A DNA stretch of 64,000 nucleotides. Source: Jeotgalibacillus haloalkalitolerans (GTDB lineage: Bacteria > Bacillota > Bacilli > Bacillales > Jeotgalibacillaceae). The DNA lies in contig NZ_JAXQNN010000003.1 in the NCBI RefSeq assembly GCF_034427455.1, positions 186,001-250,000 of the forward strand, read 5' to 3'. Below, piece after piece: positions 8,939-16,948 of this stretch (position 1 is its first letter; every line of letters begins with the position of its first letter). The notes under the pieces were generated by a model. The model saw nothing but the letters and a program-made list of their open reading frames with translations. It ran no database searches and had not been told where the DNA came from. The position numbers and the translations under genes were made by a program.

Positions 8939-10423
8939 ATGGAGAGGGAAATTAAGAAGGTTGCGGTTTATGTCCGTAAGTCTCGTGAAGAAGAAACGGA
9001 AGACACATTGAACCGTCAACAATCAGTTCTTATTGACCTTTGTGAAAAGAATCAATGGGAATATGAATTGTTTAAAGAAGTTGGATCATCACAAGAATAT
9101 GATCGTCCGCAATTACAAGAAATGTTGGAGAATATTAGAGCGTTTATGTATGACGGGATTGTTATTGCCGACCTTGACCGACTTTCAAGGAATACGGTTC
9201 ACTTTGGACAAATTAAAGAGATCATTGTGAATAGTGGGGTTATTACAATCACACCAAGTAAAACATATGACTTCTCAAAAGATGATGATGATTTTATTAG
9301 TGACGTTCAAAGTGTTCTCTCAAAGCAAGAGTACAAAACAATCAAAAGAAGACTTGTTCGTGGTACAAGACAATCCGCAAAGGACGGGAATTGGCTTGGT
9401 AAAAAGGCTCCCATTGGTTACAAATATAATCGTGAAACAAAGCGATTAGAACCAAGTGAGGACGCTCATGTGATCCAAAGAATGTTCCAAGAATACATTG
9501 GAGGAAAATCCACAAAAGATATTGCATACGAATTTGACCTTGAAGGAGTTACAACAAGTGTTGGAATGATATGGACTCCAGCGGGTGTAACAAGAATGTT
9601 GAGTAATATTGTTTACGCTGGTCACTCTCTTTATGGACGAACCACACAAAAGAAAGTGAATGGTAAAAGAGTTGTGGAGAAAACAAGAGAAGAAGAACAA
9701 ATTCTCGTTGAAAATACTCATGAAGCATTGGTTTCTCAAGAAGATTATGATGAAGTTCAAAGGATCAAAAAACAACGTAACTCAAGGCCTGTTCCTCTCA
9801 AGTTAGGAAAGCACAAGTTTAGTGGTCTCATTCGTTGTGGTATTTGTGGAAGAATCCACTCCTTTCAAACTTCAAAATACAAACGTAAAAGAATCTCCTC
9901 TTGTCAAACAAGGAATTACAATGGTGACAAATACGTTGTTTGTTCCAATAAGGGAGCCAATGTGAGTGAGTTTGAGAAACTATTCTATGCTCATTTCAAA
10001 AAGTATGTGGATCAAATTGAAGAATACGTTCACCTTATTGAACCAAAAGAGACAAACAATGAAGGGGAAATTCAAAGGAAAGAGACACAAGTCAAAAAGT
10101 TGAATCAAGACATTAAGAGAGTTCAACAAGGTTTCCTCATGGAAATCTTCACCGAGGAAGAAGCACATGAACAAATAAAAGGATTCAAGTCAAAGATAGA
10201 AGAACTTGAAAACGACATTGAAAGGTTGAAGGAACAAGAGAGTTTCAATGAGCAAGACTTCTTAAAAGAAAAATTGGATCGAATGAAATTGTTCTTGACC
10301 AATGGAGACGACATGGAGGAACGTGAAGCAAACATGATCCTTCAAGAATTTGTGGAAACAATCATATACACCAAGACGGATAATGAAATGGAATTGAACA
10401 TTGTTATGAAAGACTTGAGTTGA
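8939..10423 (+). CDS. Large serine recombinase (integrase/excisionase of the cotJC element)
   Basis: The 494-residue protein has a resolvase catalytic domain (residues 6-150; nucleophile Ser15 in YVRKSREEE; active-site IADLDRLSRN at 76-85). A recombinase domain follows (about 155-270). A zinc ribbon has Cys300, Cys303, Cys322 and Cys335, and a coiled-coil arm spans about 370-445. Length and order match SpoIVCA, the skin recombinase (about 500 residues). The gene starts 73 bp from attL behind AACGGAGG. It should cut at the GTTT core, integrating attP into cotJC and, with a partner factor, excising it. Its promoter looks vegetative, so timing may depend on that partner. Confidence 0.93.
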   Translation: MEREIKKVAVYVRKSREEETEDTLNRQQSVLIDLCEKNQWEYELFKEVGSSQEYDRPQLQEMLENIRAFMYDGIVIADLDRLSRNTVHFGQIKEIIVNSGVITITPSKTYDFSKDDDDFISDVQSVLSKQEYKTIKRRLVRGTRQSAKDGNWLGKKAPIGYKYNRETKRLEPSEDAHVIQRMFQEYIGGKSTKDIAYEFDLEGVTTSVGMIWTPAGVTRMLSNIVYAGHSLYGRTTQKKVNGKRVVEKTREEEQILVENTHEALVSQEDYDEVQRIKKQRNSRPVPLKLGKHKFSGLIRCGICGRIHSFQTSKYKRKRISSCQTRNYNGDKYVVCSNKGANVSEFEKLFYAHFKKYVDQIEEYVHLIEPKETNNEGEIQRKETQVKKLNQDIKRVQQGFLMEIFTEEEAHEQIKGFKSKIEELENDIERLKEQESFNEQDFLKEKLDRMKLFLTNGDDMEEREANMILQEFVETIIYTKTDNEMELNIVMKDLS

Positions 10424-10445
10424 ATTGACTTGAGTCCTTTTTTTA
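10412..10445 (+). terminator. Terminator of the recombinase gene
   Basis: The imperfect stem GACTTGAGT/ACTTGAGTC overlaps the stop codon and is followed by seven T. Confidence 0.6.
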
Positions 10446-10511
10446 TGATTCAATAGTCCAAATTCTTACAATCTTATGTTATATTTGAAGTTATAATATG
10501 GGGGTGTGACA

Positions 10512-10940
10512 ATGGATAAAGAAATATCTATTCCAACAGATAGTGAAGGGTTCTATTCTCTTCAATGTCCACATTGTAAGACAAGGTTTAAAGGATATGC
10601 TGGGGATCATGATTCAATAGATTACATAGAGCTATATTGTCCTTCTTGTGGATTATCTAGCAATAAATCATCTTTCACTCCAAAAGACGTTATTGACCAT
10701 GCTATTACGATTGCAAGGAATTACATTCAGCAAGAATTTTATAATACTTTAAAGAAATCAACTAAAGGGAAAAATGGTTTATCATTTAAAGGGAAGAAAC
10801 CTAGATTGGAAACGCCAAAATTACTGACGGAAGATGAAATTTTGGAGCAAATTGAATTACATTGTTGCGAGAAAATAATTAAAGTCAATATTGATCAAAT
10901 CGCTTCAAATGTATATTGTCCATATTGTGGGGTGAATTAA
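10512..10940 (+). CDS. Zinc-ribbon protein, unknown function
   Basis: About 142 residues starting at ATG 10512 (GGGGG site 7 bp upstream). An N-terminal ribbon has CPHC and CPSC knuckles about 23 residues apart; a basic linker rich in Lys follows (about residues 85-103). The C-terminus has CC and CPYCG. The stop codon abuts the ATG of the next gene, so the two are translationally coupled and probably act together. The family is not recognised. It could bind nucleic acid or the partner protein; a defence or regulatory role is only a guess from its position in the element. Confidence 0.6.
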   Translation: MDKEISIPTDSEGFYSLQCPHCKTRFKGYAGDHDSIDYIELYCPSCGLSSNKSSFTPKDVIDHAITIARNYIQQEFYNTLKKSTKGKNGLSFKGKKPRLETPKLLTEDEILEQIELHCCEKIIKVNIDQIASNVYCPYCGVN

Positions 10941-11750
10941 ATGAGTCAAGACGTGAAACTAGACGAAAAAGAATATCAAAAATTATCGTTACACTTTAGA
11001 AATGTTGCAAGTAGGTTTTTGAACTCTAATATTGATGACGCACCAGATAATTTGGAAAGATTCCTAATTTTTATTGAAGATTCACCCATTATCAATGAAT
11101 TTATCCACGAGAATAATAAAGTTACCTATGATATTGAGAAGGTGTTGAAAAGTAGGAATTACAATGACCAAATAAAATTACCTATTCGTAAGTCAGAAGA
11201 AATTGCTTTTATATTTCAACTGATCAATTACGTTTCAATTAATAAATTTAGTTATTATAGTTTGGTTACAGGGTATGGAAGAAACTTTAATGATATGTGT
11301 AATAATTTTCATAATAATACAATTAAACCACTAGTGGATCATATTGTATCTTATTTAGGGGAGATGGCAATCGATATGGGGTTAAACAAAAAGTCAGGAA
11401 CTCAATTCAATATTGGAGACTTTCGTGGGCAACTAAACCATGCGGAAGGACAGGCTTCAATTAGTGCTGAGCAAACATATAATGAAACCAAGGTTGAAGA
11501 ACTAAAAGACGTTGCACAAAAGTTTGCTAAAGCGTTAATGGAAGACACGTCTATTCCTGATACCGATAAAGAGGACACTGTGGAATTAGTGGAAGCTGCA
11601 GTTCAAGAGGTTGAGAGTGAAAAACCAAAGAAGATCATACTAAAAACTGCTATTGAAAACGTAAAGAACATTAAAGAAGTTGCCACAACTGGAACCGCAG
11701 TCTACACATTGGGTGACCAACTTTTAACTTTAATACAATCATTCTCATAA
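10941..11750 (+). CDS. Helical protein coupled to the zinc-ribbon gene, unknown function
   Basis: A 269-residue protein starting immediately after the upstream stop codon. Residues 1-140 look helical. A Gly/Gln-rich segment near 155-170 (FNIGDFRGQLNHAEGQA) divides it from a second helical region, Lys/Glu-rich at 185-235. A weakly hydrophobic C-terminal helix (TTGTAVYTLGDQLLTLIQSF) could contact a membrane or a partner. No catalytic motif is seen. The pair plus terminator forms a compact cassette between the recombinase and the resolvase, a typical cargo position. Confidence 0.6.
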   Translation: MSQDVKLDEKEYQKLSLHFRNVASRFLNSNIDDAPDNLERFLIFIEDSPIINEFIHENNKVTYDIEKVLKSRNYNDQIKLPIRKSEEIAFIFQLINYVSINKFSYYSLVTGYGRNFNDMCNNFHNNTIKPLVDHIVSYLGEMAIDMGLNKKSGTQFNIGDFRGQLNHAEGQASISAEQTYNETKVEELKDVAQKFAKALMEDTSIPDTDKEDTVELVEAAVQEVESEKPKKIILKTAIENVKNIKEVATTGTAVYTLGDQLLTLIQSFS

Positions 11751-11778
11751 CCGTCTAATCAAGGCGGTTCTTTTTTAT
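11749..11778 (+). terminator. Terminator of the zinc-ribbon operon
   Basis: Stem AACCGTCT with AGGCGGTT and a run of six T directly after the stop codon. Confidence 0.8.
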
Positions 11779-12128
11779 GATTGATATATTCTTTTGTTGT
11801 GAGTCGAAGATTCGAAGGCTTTGCCTTCACAGTACAGTCTTTCAACCTTGTGGAATAACAAGTTTTATTAACTATAACAACATTGGAAAAGAGTTGTGAC
11901 AATTCACGTACGTATGTAAACCTAATTGAGAACGCATTGAGAATGACAAGTGTTCTTTGATAACCCTTGTGGCAGTAAGAGAGAAAGCATGTTAGTTTAC
12001 ATTGTAATATGCTAATTGAGAATCCATTGAGAACAGATTTTGTTGTCGAATGGGTGTCAACAAGTAGCGTAACGTACGGTTTAGAGACTTGCTAAAAATA
12101 TTTGATCCACATAGAAAAAAGAGAACCC
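11779..12128. repeat. Non-coding stretch with ATTGAGAA direct repeats
   Basis: No gene is seen. Two near copies of CTAATTGAGAA-CATTGAGAA lie at about 11927-11952 and 12011-12035. The ATTGAG/ATTGTG half-motif recurs on both sides of the resolvase gene. They may be recombinase, Rep or partition sites. Confidence 0.4.
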
Positions 12129-12689
12129 TCATTGTGAAGATTCCCTTTCCTTGATTTTACGATATAACGTTGCCTTGCTTACATTGGTCATTTCCACAAT
12201 CTCACATATTGTATATTCCTTGGAGTCATAAAGTTTAAGAGCCTTGTGAACGTCCTTGGAGTTCTTCTTTGGTCTCCCTCCAACTCTCCCTCTTGACCTT
12301 GCCGATTCAAGACCAGCCTTTGTTCTCTCACTTATTATGTCTCGTTCCATTTCATTGAGGACAGTCATCATTCTAAACATTGCCTTTCCCATTGCGGTGG
12401 TTGTATCAATCTTATCTTGAAGGGAAACAAGTTCTACTCCCTTTTCTTCAAGTTGTTCCGCTATCTCAAGGACGTGTCTTGTGGATCGTCCAAGGCGGTC
12501 AAGTTTCCACACAAGGAGAATATCTCCCTTTCTTAATTTCTCCACAAGAGAGGTCAATTGAGGACGTTCCGTGTCCATTCCACTCTTTCTCTCCTTGTAA
12601 ATTTCATCATACCCATATTGCTTTAAAGCGTCCTCTTGTAGACTCAAGTTTTGATCCTTTGTTGATACCCGTGCATATGCAAAAATCAT
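12129..12689 (-). CDS. Small serine resolvase/invertase
   Basis: The 186-residue protein has a resolvase domain with nucleophile Ser9 (YARVSTKDQN), the arginine motif WKLDRLGRS, and a C-terminal helix-turn-helix (YTICEIVEMTNVSKATLYRKI). Start set at ATG 12689 with GGAGGAG 7 bp upstream; the longer frame to 12812 reads through the leader. This class resolves plasmid or transposon co-integrates or inverts DNA. No terminal inverted repeats or transposase accompany it, so a plasmid-type multimer-resolution role is favoured. It is divergent from the replication region, and its likely target repeats lie just upstream. Confidence 0.9.
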   Translation of the reverse strand: MIFAYARVSTKDQNLSLQEDALKQYGYDEIYKERKSGMDTERPQLTSLVEKLRKGDILLVWKLDRLGRSTRHVLEIAEQLEEKGVELVSLQDKIDTTTAMGKAMFRMMTVLNEMERDIISERTKAGLESARSRGRVGGRPKKNSKDVHKALKLYDSKEYTICEIVEMTNVSKATLYRKIKERESSQ

Positions 12690-12767
12690 TGTGTATCTCC
12701 TCCTTTGTTTTGTGCAGCCAGACAGTAACAAAAAGGGTTCAATATAGCAATAGTGAGAATTAGTTTT

Positions 12768-12860
12768 TGAGACGGTTATTGAGACCATGTGAACCCTCAT
12801 TGTTCCGTTCATTGTGAAGTATCACAAGAACAGTATCATTAATGACCGTTATTGAGACTA
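12768..12860. repeat. Possible res site: GTTATTGAGAC direct repeats
   Basis: GACGGTTATTGAGACC (12771-12786) and GACCGTTATTGAGACT (12844-12859) are near-identical direct repeats upstream of the resolvase, with CATTGT motifs between. Position and orientation suit a resolvase target, but subsite structure was not confirmed. Confidence 0.4.
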
Positions 12861-13470
12861 ACAATGAATGATCCTTGTTGTGACACACTCAAATAAAGGC
12901 TCTCACAAGACTTACACAATGTTTTGAATGGTTTAGTATTCGATACACAAGAACGCTTGTTCTGACTCAATCTGACAGCTCTGAAACACATTGATTGGGA
13001 CACACTGGAGCACACAAAAAGAATCACAAAATGAGACACAAAGAGAGAACAAGGAGAACCGCAAAAACTTTGGTGAGACAAAGAATTGGAAGGGTACGGG
13101 TATGGGGAGCCACCCTCTCTCACCGCCACAACTCATTGTTGAAAAATATAGTGGAAAATTACAAGTTGAGTTTACATTCCTAATTGAAACAAGTTCAAAT
13201 TCTTGTGAACGGTCATTGTTGAAGCAAAGGAGCAACAAAATTCACACACAATTTCTAAATACTTTGGTTTACATTGTGAAACACATTGAGTAGCAACTTA
13301 TATTACATGAGGGTTTACAATGACTCTCATAAAAAATATCTCTCAATGAGTGAGTTATTTGTTTCATTCAATGACCTAAACAATGAGGGTATATGTGCTC
13401 TCATTGAAGCGTTCGTTTCCTTACACACATAGAACTCTCTTATTCCTTCTCTTTGGTAACCGCCAAGGAG
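12861..13470. other. Gene-free stretch with scattered ATTGAG/ATTGTG motifs
   Basis: No frame has both a ribosome binding site and protein-like composition. Many CATTGAG, CATTGTG and ACACA motifs occur on both strands, especially at 13205-13410. This could be part of an origin or a partition locus. Confidence 0.4.
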
Positions 13471-13473
13471 TAG

Positions 13474-13549
13474 CTAGTAAAAAATAATGTAGAAAGTTAC
13501 ATGAAAATTGACTAGTAAAAAATAATGTAAGAAGTTACATGTATATGAA
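13474..13549. repeat. Tandem 38 bp repeats carrying ATGTAA-N4-TTACAT palindromes
   Basis: Two adjacent 38 bp copies start with CTAGTAAAAAATAATGTA (13474 and 13512). Each contains an ATGTA(A)/(T)TACAT palindrome (13487-13502, 13525-13540). A partial third copy and a TGAACA-CAC-TGTTCA palindrome follow to about 13602. Iteron-like or repressor operators upstream of the replication-type genes. Confidence 0.65.
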
Positions 13550-13638
13550 TAGGGTGTTCATTTTAACGTAAGTTTTTACATGTATATGAACACACTGTTC
13601 ATTTTTTCGCACATTTTTACACGAAAATAGACAGAGAA

Positions 13639-13676
13639 CAATACCTAAATAACAGTACAATACTTAAATAACAGAA
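13639..13676. repeat. 19 bp direct repeat pair
   Basis: CAATACCTAAATAACAG and CAATACTTAAATAACAG occur at a 19 bp period, just after the 38 bp repeats; AT-rich and iteron-like. Confidence 0.55.
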
Positions 13677-13930
13677 ACAGTATATAGTGCGGTAATTCTA
13701 AAGAATTAATTCCTGACGGAACACAGTACCCACAAAATAGATAATATTATTTAAAAGATTCCACAATAATTAATTAAAATAAACTGGTTAAAGATCGGCG
13801 GAACTTTGTGGAACTGAATTAAAGATACTGGTATTAATGATTATTCCGCACCTCATCTTGTGGAGGTTGTAAAATTAATAGCATAGCCAATCTATATAAT
13901 TAGGAAATAGCATACTTCTTTTCTCCAAAG

Positions 13931-13957
13931 CACGGGTGGACGCACTCGTGTTTTTCT
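13931..13957 (+). terminator. Terminator or attenuator ahead of the Xre-rep operon
   Basis: Stem CACGGGTG/CACTCGTG with a GACG loop and TTTTTCTTTT. It sits about 40 bp upstream of the Xre gene and could attenuate the operon, as leader terminators do in some plasmid replication genes. Confidence 0.55.
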
Positions 13958-13998
13958 TTTGAAGTATTAGCTATTAAACCCAATACAAAGGAGAGATT

Positions 13999-14223
13999 GT
14001 GGATATGAAAATTCATTTTACGGTAGAAAAGATTGAAGCAATGTTGAAAGCATTTAACCTTTCACAAACCGAATTGAGTAAACGTCTTGGAATTTCTCAA
14101 GTCTATATAAATCAAATTATTCGTGGAGAACGAAATATTTCAACCCGAGTTCAAAAAGAATTGAATCGTGTGTATGGAGAGTTATTAGATCGAGTCAAAG
14201 TCTTCGAGAACCAAATATCATAA
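13999..14223 (+). CDS. Xre-family HTH regulator
   Basis: A 74-residue protein with a single Cro/CI-type HTH (LSQTELSKRLGISQVYINQI, residues 21-40). The GTG start at 13999 has AAGGAGAG upstream; ATG 14005 is an alternative. It lies 16 bp ahead of the replication-type gene in the same direction. The palindromic repeats at 13474-13602 are its likely operators. Probably the copy-number or lysogeny-like repressor of the element. Confidence 0.8.
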   Translation: MDMKIHFTVEKIEAMLKAFNLSQTELSKRLGISQVYINQIIRGERNISTRVQKELNRVYGELLDRVKVFENQIS

Positions 14224-14239
14224 AAAGGAGAGAATTATT

Positions 14240-15211
14240 GTGAAGTATGCTGTAAAAATTAATTCAAAACATATTGATCCGAGGAATGAAAATAAAATGA
14301 GTCCCAAGGAATTATTCTTGTTCGCTCAAATGAAATCACGAGTATCCTATTTTGGAAATCTCGATACAACAATTGACATGCTTTCATGCTTTGTGTCATT
14401 CAAGTCTAGGAAGTCTGATAACAAGAAGGAGATCAAGTCAATCATTTCAAACCTTGTTCAAAAAGGTGTAATTGTGGTGGATCAACAAGAGGAATACTTG
14501 CGGATCACTTTCCCACACATTGGAGGAAATTATGATCTCATTCCAATGGAGATTCTTGAAAAAGCAATGAACCCTCATGAGTTCATGTTATTAGTTTACA
14601 TTTACCGATTTGACCACATGAACGGAGAATGTTTATTGTCATATTCTCGTATTATGGAACTCCTTGAGACTTCAAGAGGGAAAGCATTTGACATTGTGGA
14701 AGAACTGCTAATGAAAGGTATGATCCACAAGAAAAGTGGTGAAAGATTACAAGATTCTAAACGTCAAGAAATGAACAAATATCAAGTTGCTTTTGTGAAA
14801 GCACCTAGTGAAGTTGTTCTTCACGTGGAGCCACTAGACGCTGTTTCTGATTCCTCTGAACCCTCTCAAGAACCACAAGAGACCAATCTTCCTCAAGAAC
14901 CTCATACCGCTCCAGGAACTGTTTCTGAGACTTTTCGTAAAGAAACAAAAAAAGAGGAGCCTTCTCAAGACCTTCCGCAAGATCAAGAAAAGACTCCAAT
15001 TAGTGGGCCTGACTATTTCGCAATGTTAGAAAAAGAGAAAAAGGACGACCAACCAAGGGAGAAAAAGTTGGAACGTCCACAAGAACCAAACCTTGAAGGA
15101 CTACCTGCATTTGTAAAGAAAGCAAAAATGAAAAAGTATGAGAAAGACCTTGGAAAGTATGAAAGAGATTTGAGAGCGGAACAAGGAACCACGGTGGAAT
15201 TGGTTTTTTGA
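14240..15211 (+). CDS. Winged-helix protein, probable replication initiator of the element
   Basis: This 323-residue protein starts at GTG 14240 behind AAAAAGGAGAG. Residues 20-180 look like two winged-helix domains (SPKELFLFAQMKSRVSYFGN; then NPHEFMLLVYIYRFDHMNGECLLSYSRIMELL), the layout seen in plasmid and satellite initiators and in DnaD-like proteins. A long Pro/Glu/Gln-rich disordered linker (about 200-280) and a basic C-terminal helix follow. The context of iteron-like repeats, an Xre gene upstream and a resolvase supports a replication role. Alternative: a helicase loader or transcription factor. Confidence 0.6.
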   Translation: MKYAVKINSKHIDPRNENKMSPKELFLFAQMKSRVSYFGNLDTTIDMLSCFVSFKSRKSDNKKEIKSIISNLVQKGVIVVDQQEEYLRITFPHIGGNYDLIPMEILEKAMNPHEFMLLVYIYRFDHMNGECLLSYSRIMELLETSRGKAFDIVEELLMKGMIHKKSGERLQDSKRQEMNKYQVAFVKAPSEVVLHVEPLDAVSDSSEPSQEPQETNLPQEPHTAPGTVSETFRKETKKEEPSQDLPQDQEKTPISGPDYFAMLEKEKKDDQPREKKLERPQEPNLEGLPAFVKKAKMKKYEKDLGKYERDLRAEQGTTVELVF

Positions 15212-15385
15212 TCCTATCTTCTATAACAATTTTCAATATGTATTGTGACAATCCTCTTGCTCATTTAAGGCTTGGGGATTTCTTTGTCTAAAGGTAGGGT
15301 TGTAAAACCACACGTATAGAAGCCTTTAAAAGTAGGGAAAGTTATTCCCTTTGTAATCATGAAGACCTCATGAAAGTTGGCAAAG

Positions 15386-15454
15386 AGAGAGCGAAGGAAC
15401 CTAAAACGGTTCCACTTTCTCCTTTGTTCTTAATGTAAAAATAAATATTACATT
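15386..15454. promoter_or_regulatory. Inverted repeats upstream of the second Xre gene
   Basis: GGAACC-TAAAAC-GGTTCC sits within a longer imperfect dyad (15386-15421). AATGTAA-N9-TTACATT (15432-15454) shares half-sites with the palindromes at 13487 and 13525, suggesting a common regulator. The rest of 15212-15385 shows only small hairpins. Confidence 0.5.
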
Positions 15455-15473
15455 CAATAAGGAGTTGAGAAAA

Positions 15474-15719
15474 TTGAAAAGAAAAATGAACAAAAAAGAA
15501 TTGAAAGCTGTTCGTCTTATTCTTGGATTGCAGCAACAAGAGTTTGCGGATATTTTGGGAGTTTCAAAAGGTCACTTATCACGTACTGAAAGCAATGGAA
15601 AAGACTCCTATGACGTGAGTGACAAACTTGATGAACTTGTGAAATACAAATTGAATGCAATGGAGATCAACGTTGTTGAAATCCTTGAACTTGCAAAGAA
15701 ACGAGGAATGTTGAAATGA
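15474..15719 (+). CDS. Xre-family HTH regulator
   Basis: About 81 residues with one HTH (LQQQEFADILGVSKGHLSRTES). TTG 15474 is chosen because AAGGAG lies 9 bp upstream; the first in-frame TTG (15465) touches the site. The stop codon overlaps the ATG of the next frame (ATGA). It heads an operon running to 16906 and probably controls it through the dyads just upstream. Confidence 0.8.
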   Translation: MKRKMNKKELKAVRLILGLQQQEFADILGVSKGHLSRTESNGKDSYDVSDKLDELVKYKLNAMEINVVEILELAKKRGMLK

Positions 15720-15850
15720 CTTCACAAAGATTAAAAACCATTGGAATGTTCATTGAGAAATATCATTCCGCTTACACGGATCAACAAAGAAAATTGATTG
15801 TGGAAATGGCTTATAAATTTTTGAAAGAAAAGGAGAATGGAAATGAGTAA
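15716..15850 (+). CDS. 44-residue helical miniprotein
   Basis: Starts at ATG 15716 inside the preceding stop (ATGA coupling) and ends 8 bp inside the next gene, so it is held in a tight operon. The charged, helix-prone sequence reads MTSQRLKTIGMFIEKYHSAY and then YTDQQRKLIVEMAYKFLKEK. No family is recognised. Overlaps on both ends support a real gene. Confidence 0.55.
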   Translation: MTSQRLKTIGMFIEKYHSAYTDQQRKLIVEMAYKFLKEKENGNE

Positions 15851-16532
15851 AAAACGATTACAAGATATTCAAAAAGAAATGGATAAACTTCAAGCCACGG
15901 GAGAAGACATTGAACTTCAAGTGAAAATGTTGAAATCACAAGCACATGAAAAACGTCAAGAACGTTATTCCCTTATGAAAAAAGATTTTGCAAAGAACAA
16001 AGAAGAAATTTTCAAACTTGATAAAGAAGAAAAAGAGTTGTGGGATTCCGTCAACTCCTTGAACGATTTTAAAGAAGAATTGGAAAAGGAGAAGGAAGAA
16101 AAAACAAAGGTTCTTGTCTTTGAAGCGGTTGAAATCCGATCGCAAATGGAGAAAAAGTTGAAAGAGGATCAACAAAAAGTGATCCAAGACCTTTTGAAAA
16201 AGAAATATATGTATCTAGTGGAAATTGAAAAGACGGTGAAGAAAAACCGCTCCAAGAACGCACAAGAACTTGAAGAAGTGAATGAGTTCATTCTTGAATA
16301 TGGAAACGCAAAAATGCTTCCACGTGGACAATATACGGAAAAGACTCTTTCCATCGAAACGGGTTACGGGAGAAAGAACCTCCCTTCTCACATGGTTTCT
16401 TCTGATGACTACTCAACTTTATTTGGACGTGAAGACCAACAAAACTTCTCATATCGTTTGTTCAAGGAAACGGGAGAAATTGAACTTGATTCAACACAAG
16501 CACAAAAGAAATTACGGGAGTTGAAGAAATAA
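15843..16532 (+). CDS. Coiled-coil protein, unknown function
   Basis: A 229-residue protein starting at ATG 15843, with GGAG 7 bp upstream. Residues 1-155 are continuous Lys/Glu-rich heptad coiled coil. The C-terminal 70 residues are mixed (MLPRGQYTEKTLSIETGYGR). It resembles phage scaffold- or spacer-type proteins only in composition; no homology is claimed. Confidence 0.6.
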   Translation: MSKKRLQDIQKEMDKLQATGEDIELQVKMLKSQAHEKRQERYSLMKKDFAKNKEEIFKLDKEEKELWDSVNSLNDFKEELEKEKEEKTKVLVFEAVEIRSQMEKKLKEDQQKVIQDLLKKKYMYLVEIEKTVKKNRSKNAQELEEVNEFILEYGNAKMLPRGQYTEKTLSIETGYGRKNLPSHMVSSDDYSTLFGREDQQNFSYRLFKETGEIELDSTQAQKKLRELKK

Positions 16533-16533
16533 A

Positions 16534-16662
16534 ATGAAGATTGTAAAACGTGAAGGAGAAACGGTTGAGGAATTGCTTGACCGTATGAAGAAACAAACAA
16601 AGAAAGACAAGAAACTTCATAATTTCTATGAAAAGAAATGTAAAAAGAAAGGTGGAAAATAA
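16534..16662 (+). CDS. bS21-like miniprotein (42 aa)
   Basis: The sequence MKIVKREGETVEELLDRMKK followed by KLHNFYEKKCKKKGGK mirrors ribosomal protein bS21. It has a V-x-x-(G)E-x-(E)E-L-x-R-(F/M)-K start and a FYEK-(K/R)-rich tail, but it is shorter (42 against about 57 residues). bS21 copies are known in phages. It starts 2 bp after the coiled-coil gene and lies just before the next gene. The ribosome binding site is weak, so coupling is likely. It could modulate translation initiation, or be an unrelated basic peptide. Confidence 0.45.
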   Translation: MKIVKREGETVEELLDRMKKQTKKDKKLHNFYEKKCKKKGGK

Positions 16663-16663
16663 C

Positions 16664-16906
16664 ATGAGTGAGAAAACCGCCCGTGAATTATTAGCGGAAG
16701 CATATGGAGAAGAAACACAAGGAGGAAAGCAAGTAGAAACCGTGGAGAATGAAACAATTGAACTCACGGAAGAAGAAAGAGAACTTGCATTGAGAGAAGA
16801 CATTGACTCCCTCCCTCATATGTTAAAAATCCGCATTGGATATATTAAACGGCACATTGAAGCACAAGAAGGAAAAGACAATGACAACGGGAACCCTGAC
16901 GCTTAA
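16664..16906 (+). CDS. Acidic helical protein, unknown function
   Basis: An 80-residue protein starting at ATG 16664 (GGTGG site). N-terminal RELLAEAYGEE is followed by a Glu-rich segment and a C-terminal helix (LPHMLKIRIGYIKRHIEAQE). It is the last gene of the 15474-16906 operon. No family recognised. Confidence 0.6.
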   Translation: MSEKTARELLAEAYGEETQGGKQVETVENETIELTEEERELALREDIDSLPHMLKIRIGYIKRHIEAQEGKDNDNGNPDA

Positions 16907-16920
16907 AGGGTTCTCTTTTA
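16891..16920 (+). terminator. Terminator
   Basis: Stem GAACCCT/AGGGTTC overlapping the stop codon, followed by TCTTTTA. Confidence 0.75.
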
Positions 16921-16948
16921 ATTTGTAAATGAGAAAGGAGGAAGCAAC

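Noticed and set aside
12129-12689. Insertion sequence or Tn3-like transposon around the resolvase
   Set aside because: No transposase and no terminal inverted repeats flank it.
12839-13293. Overlapping frames on both strands between the resolvase and the Xre gene
   Set aside because: None has a ribosome binding site or protein-like composition; the bases are repeat-rich and non-coding.
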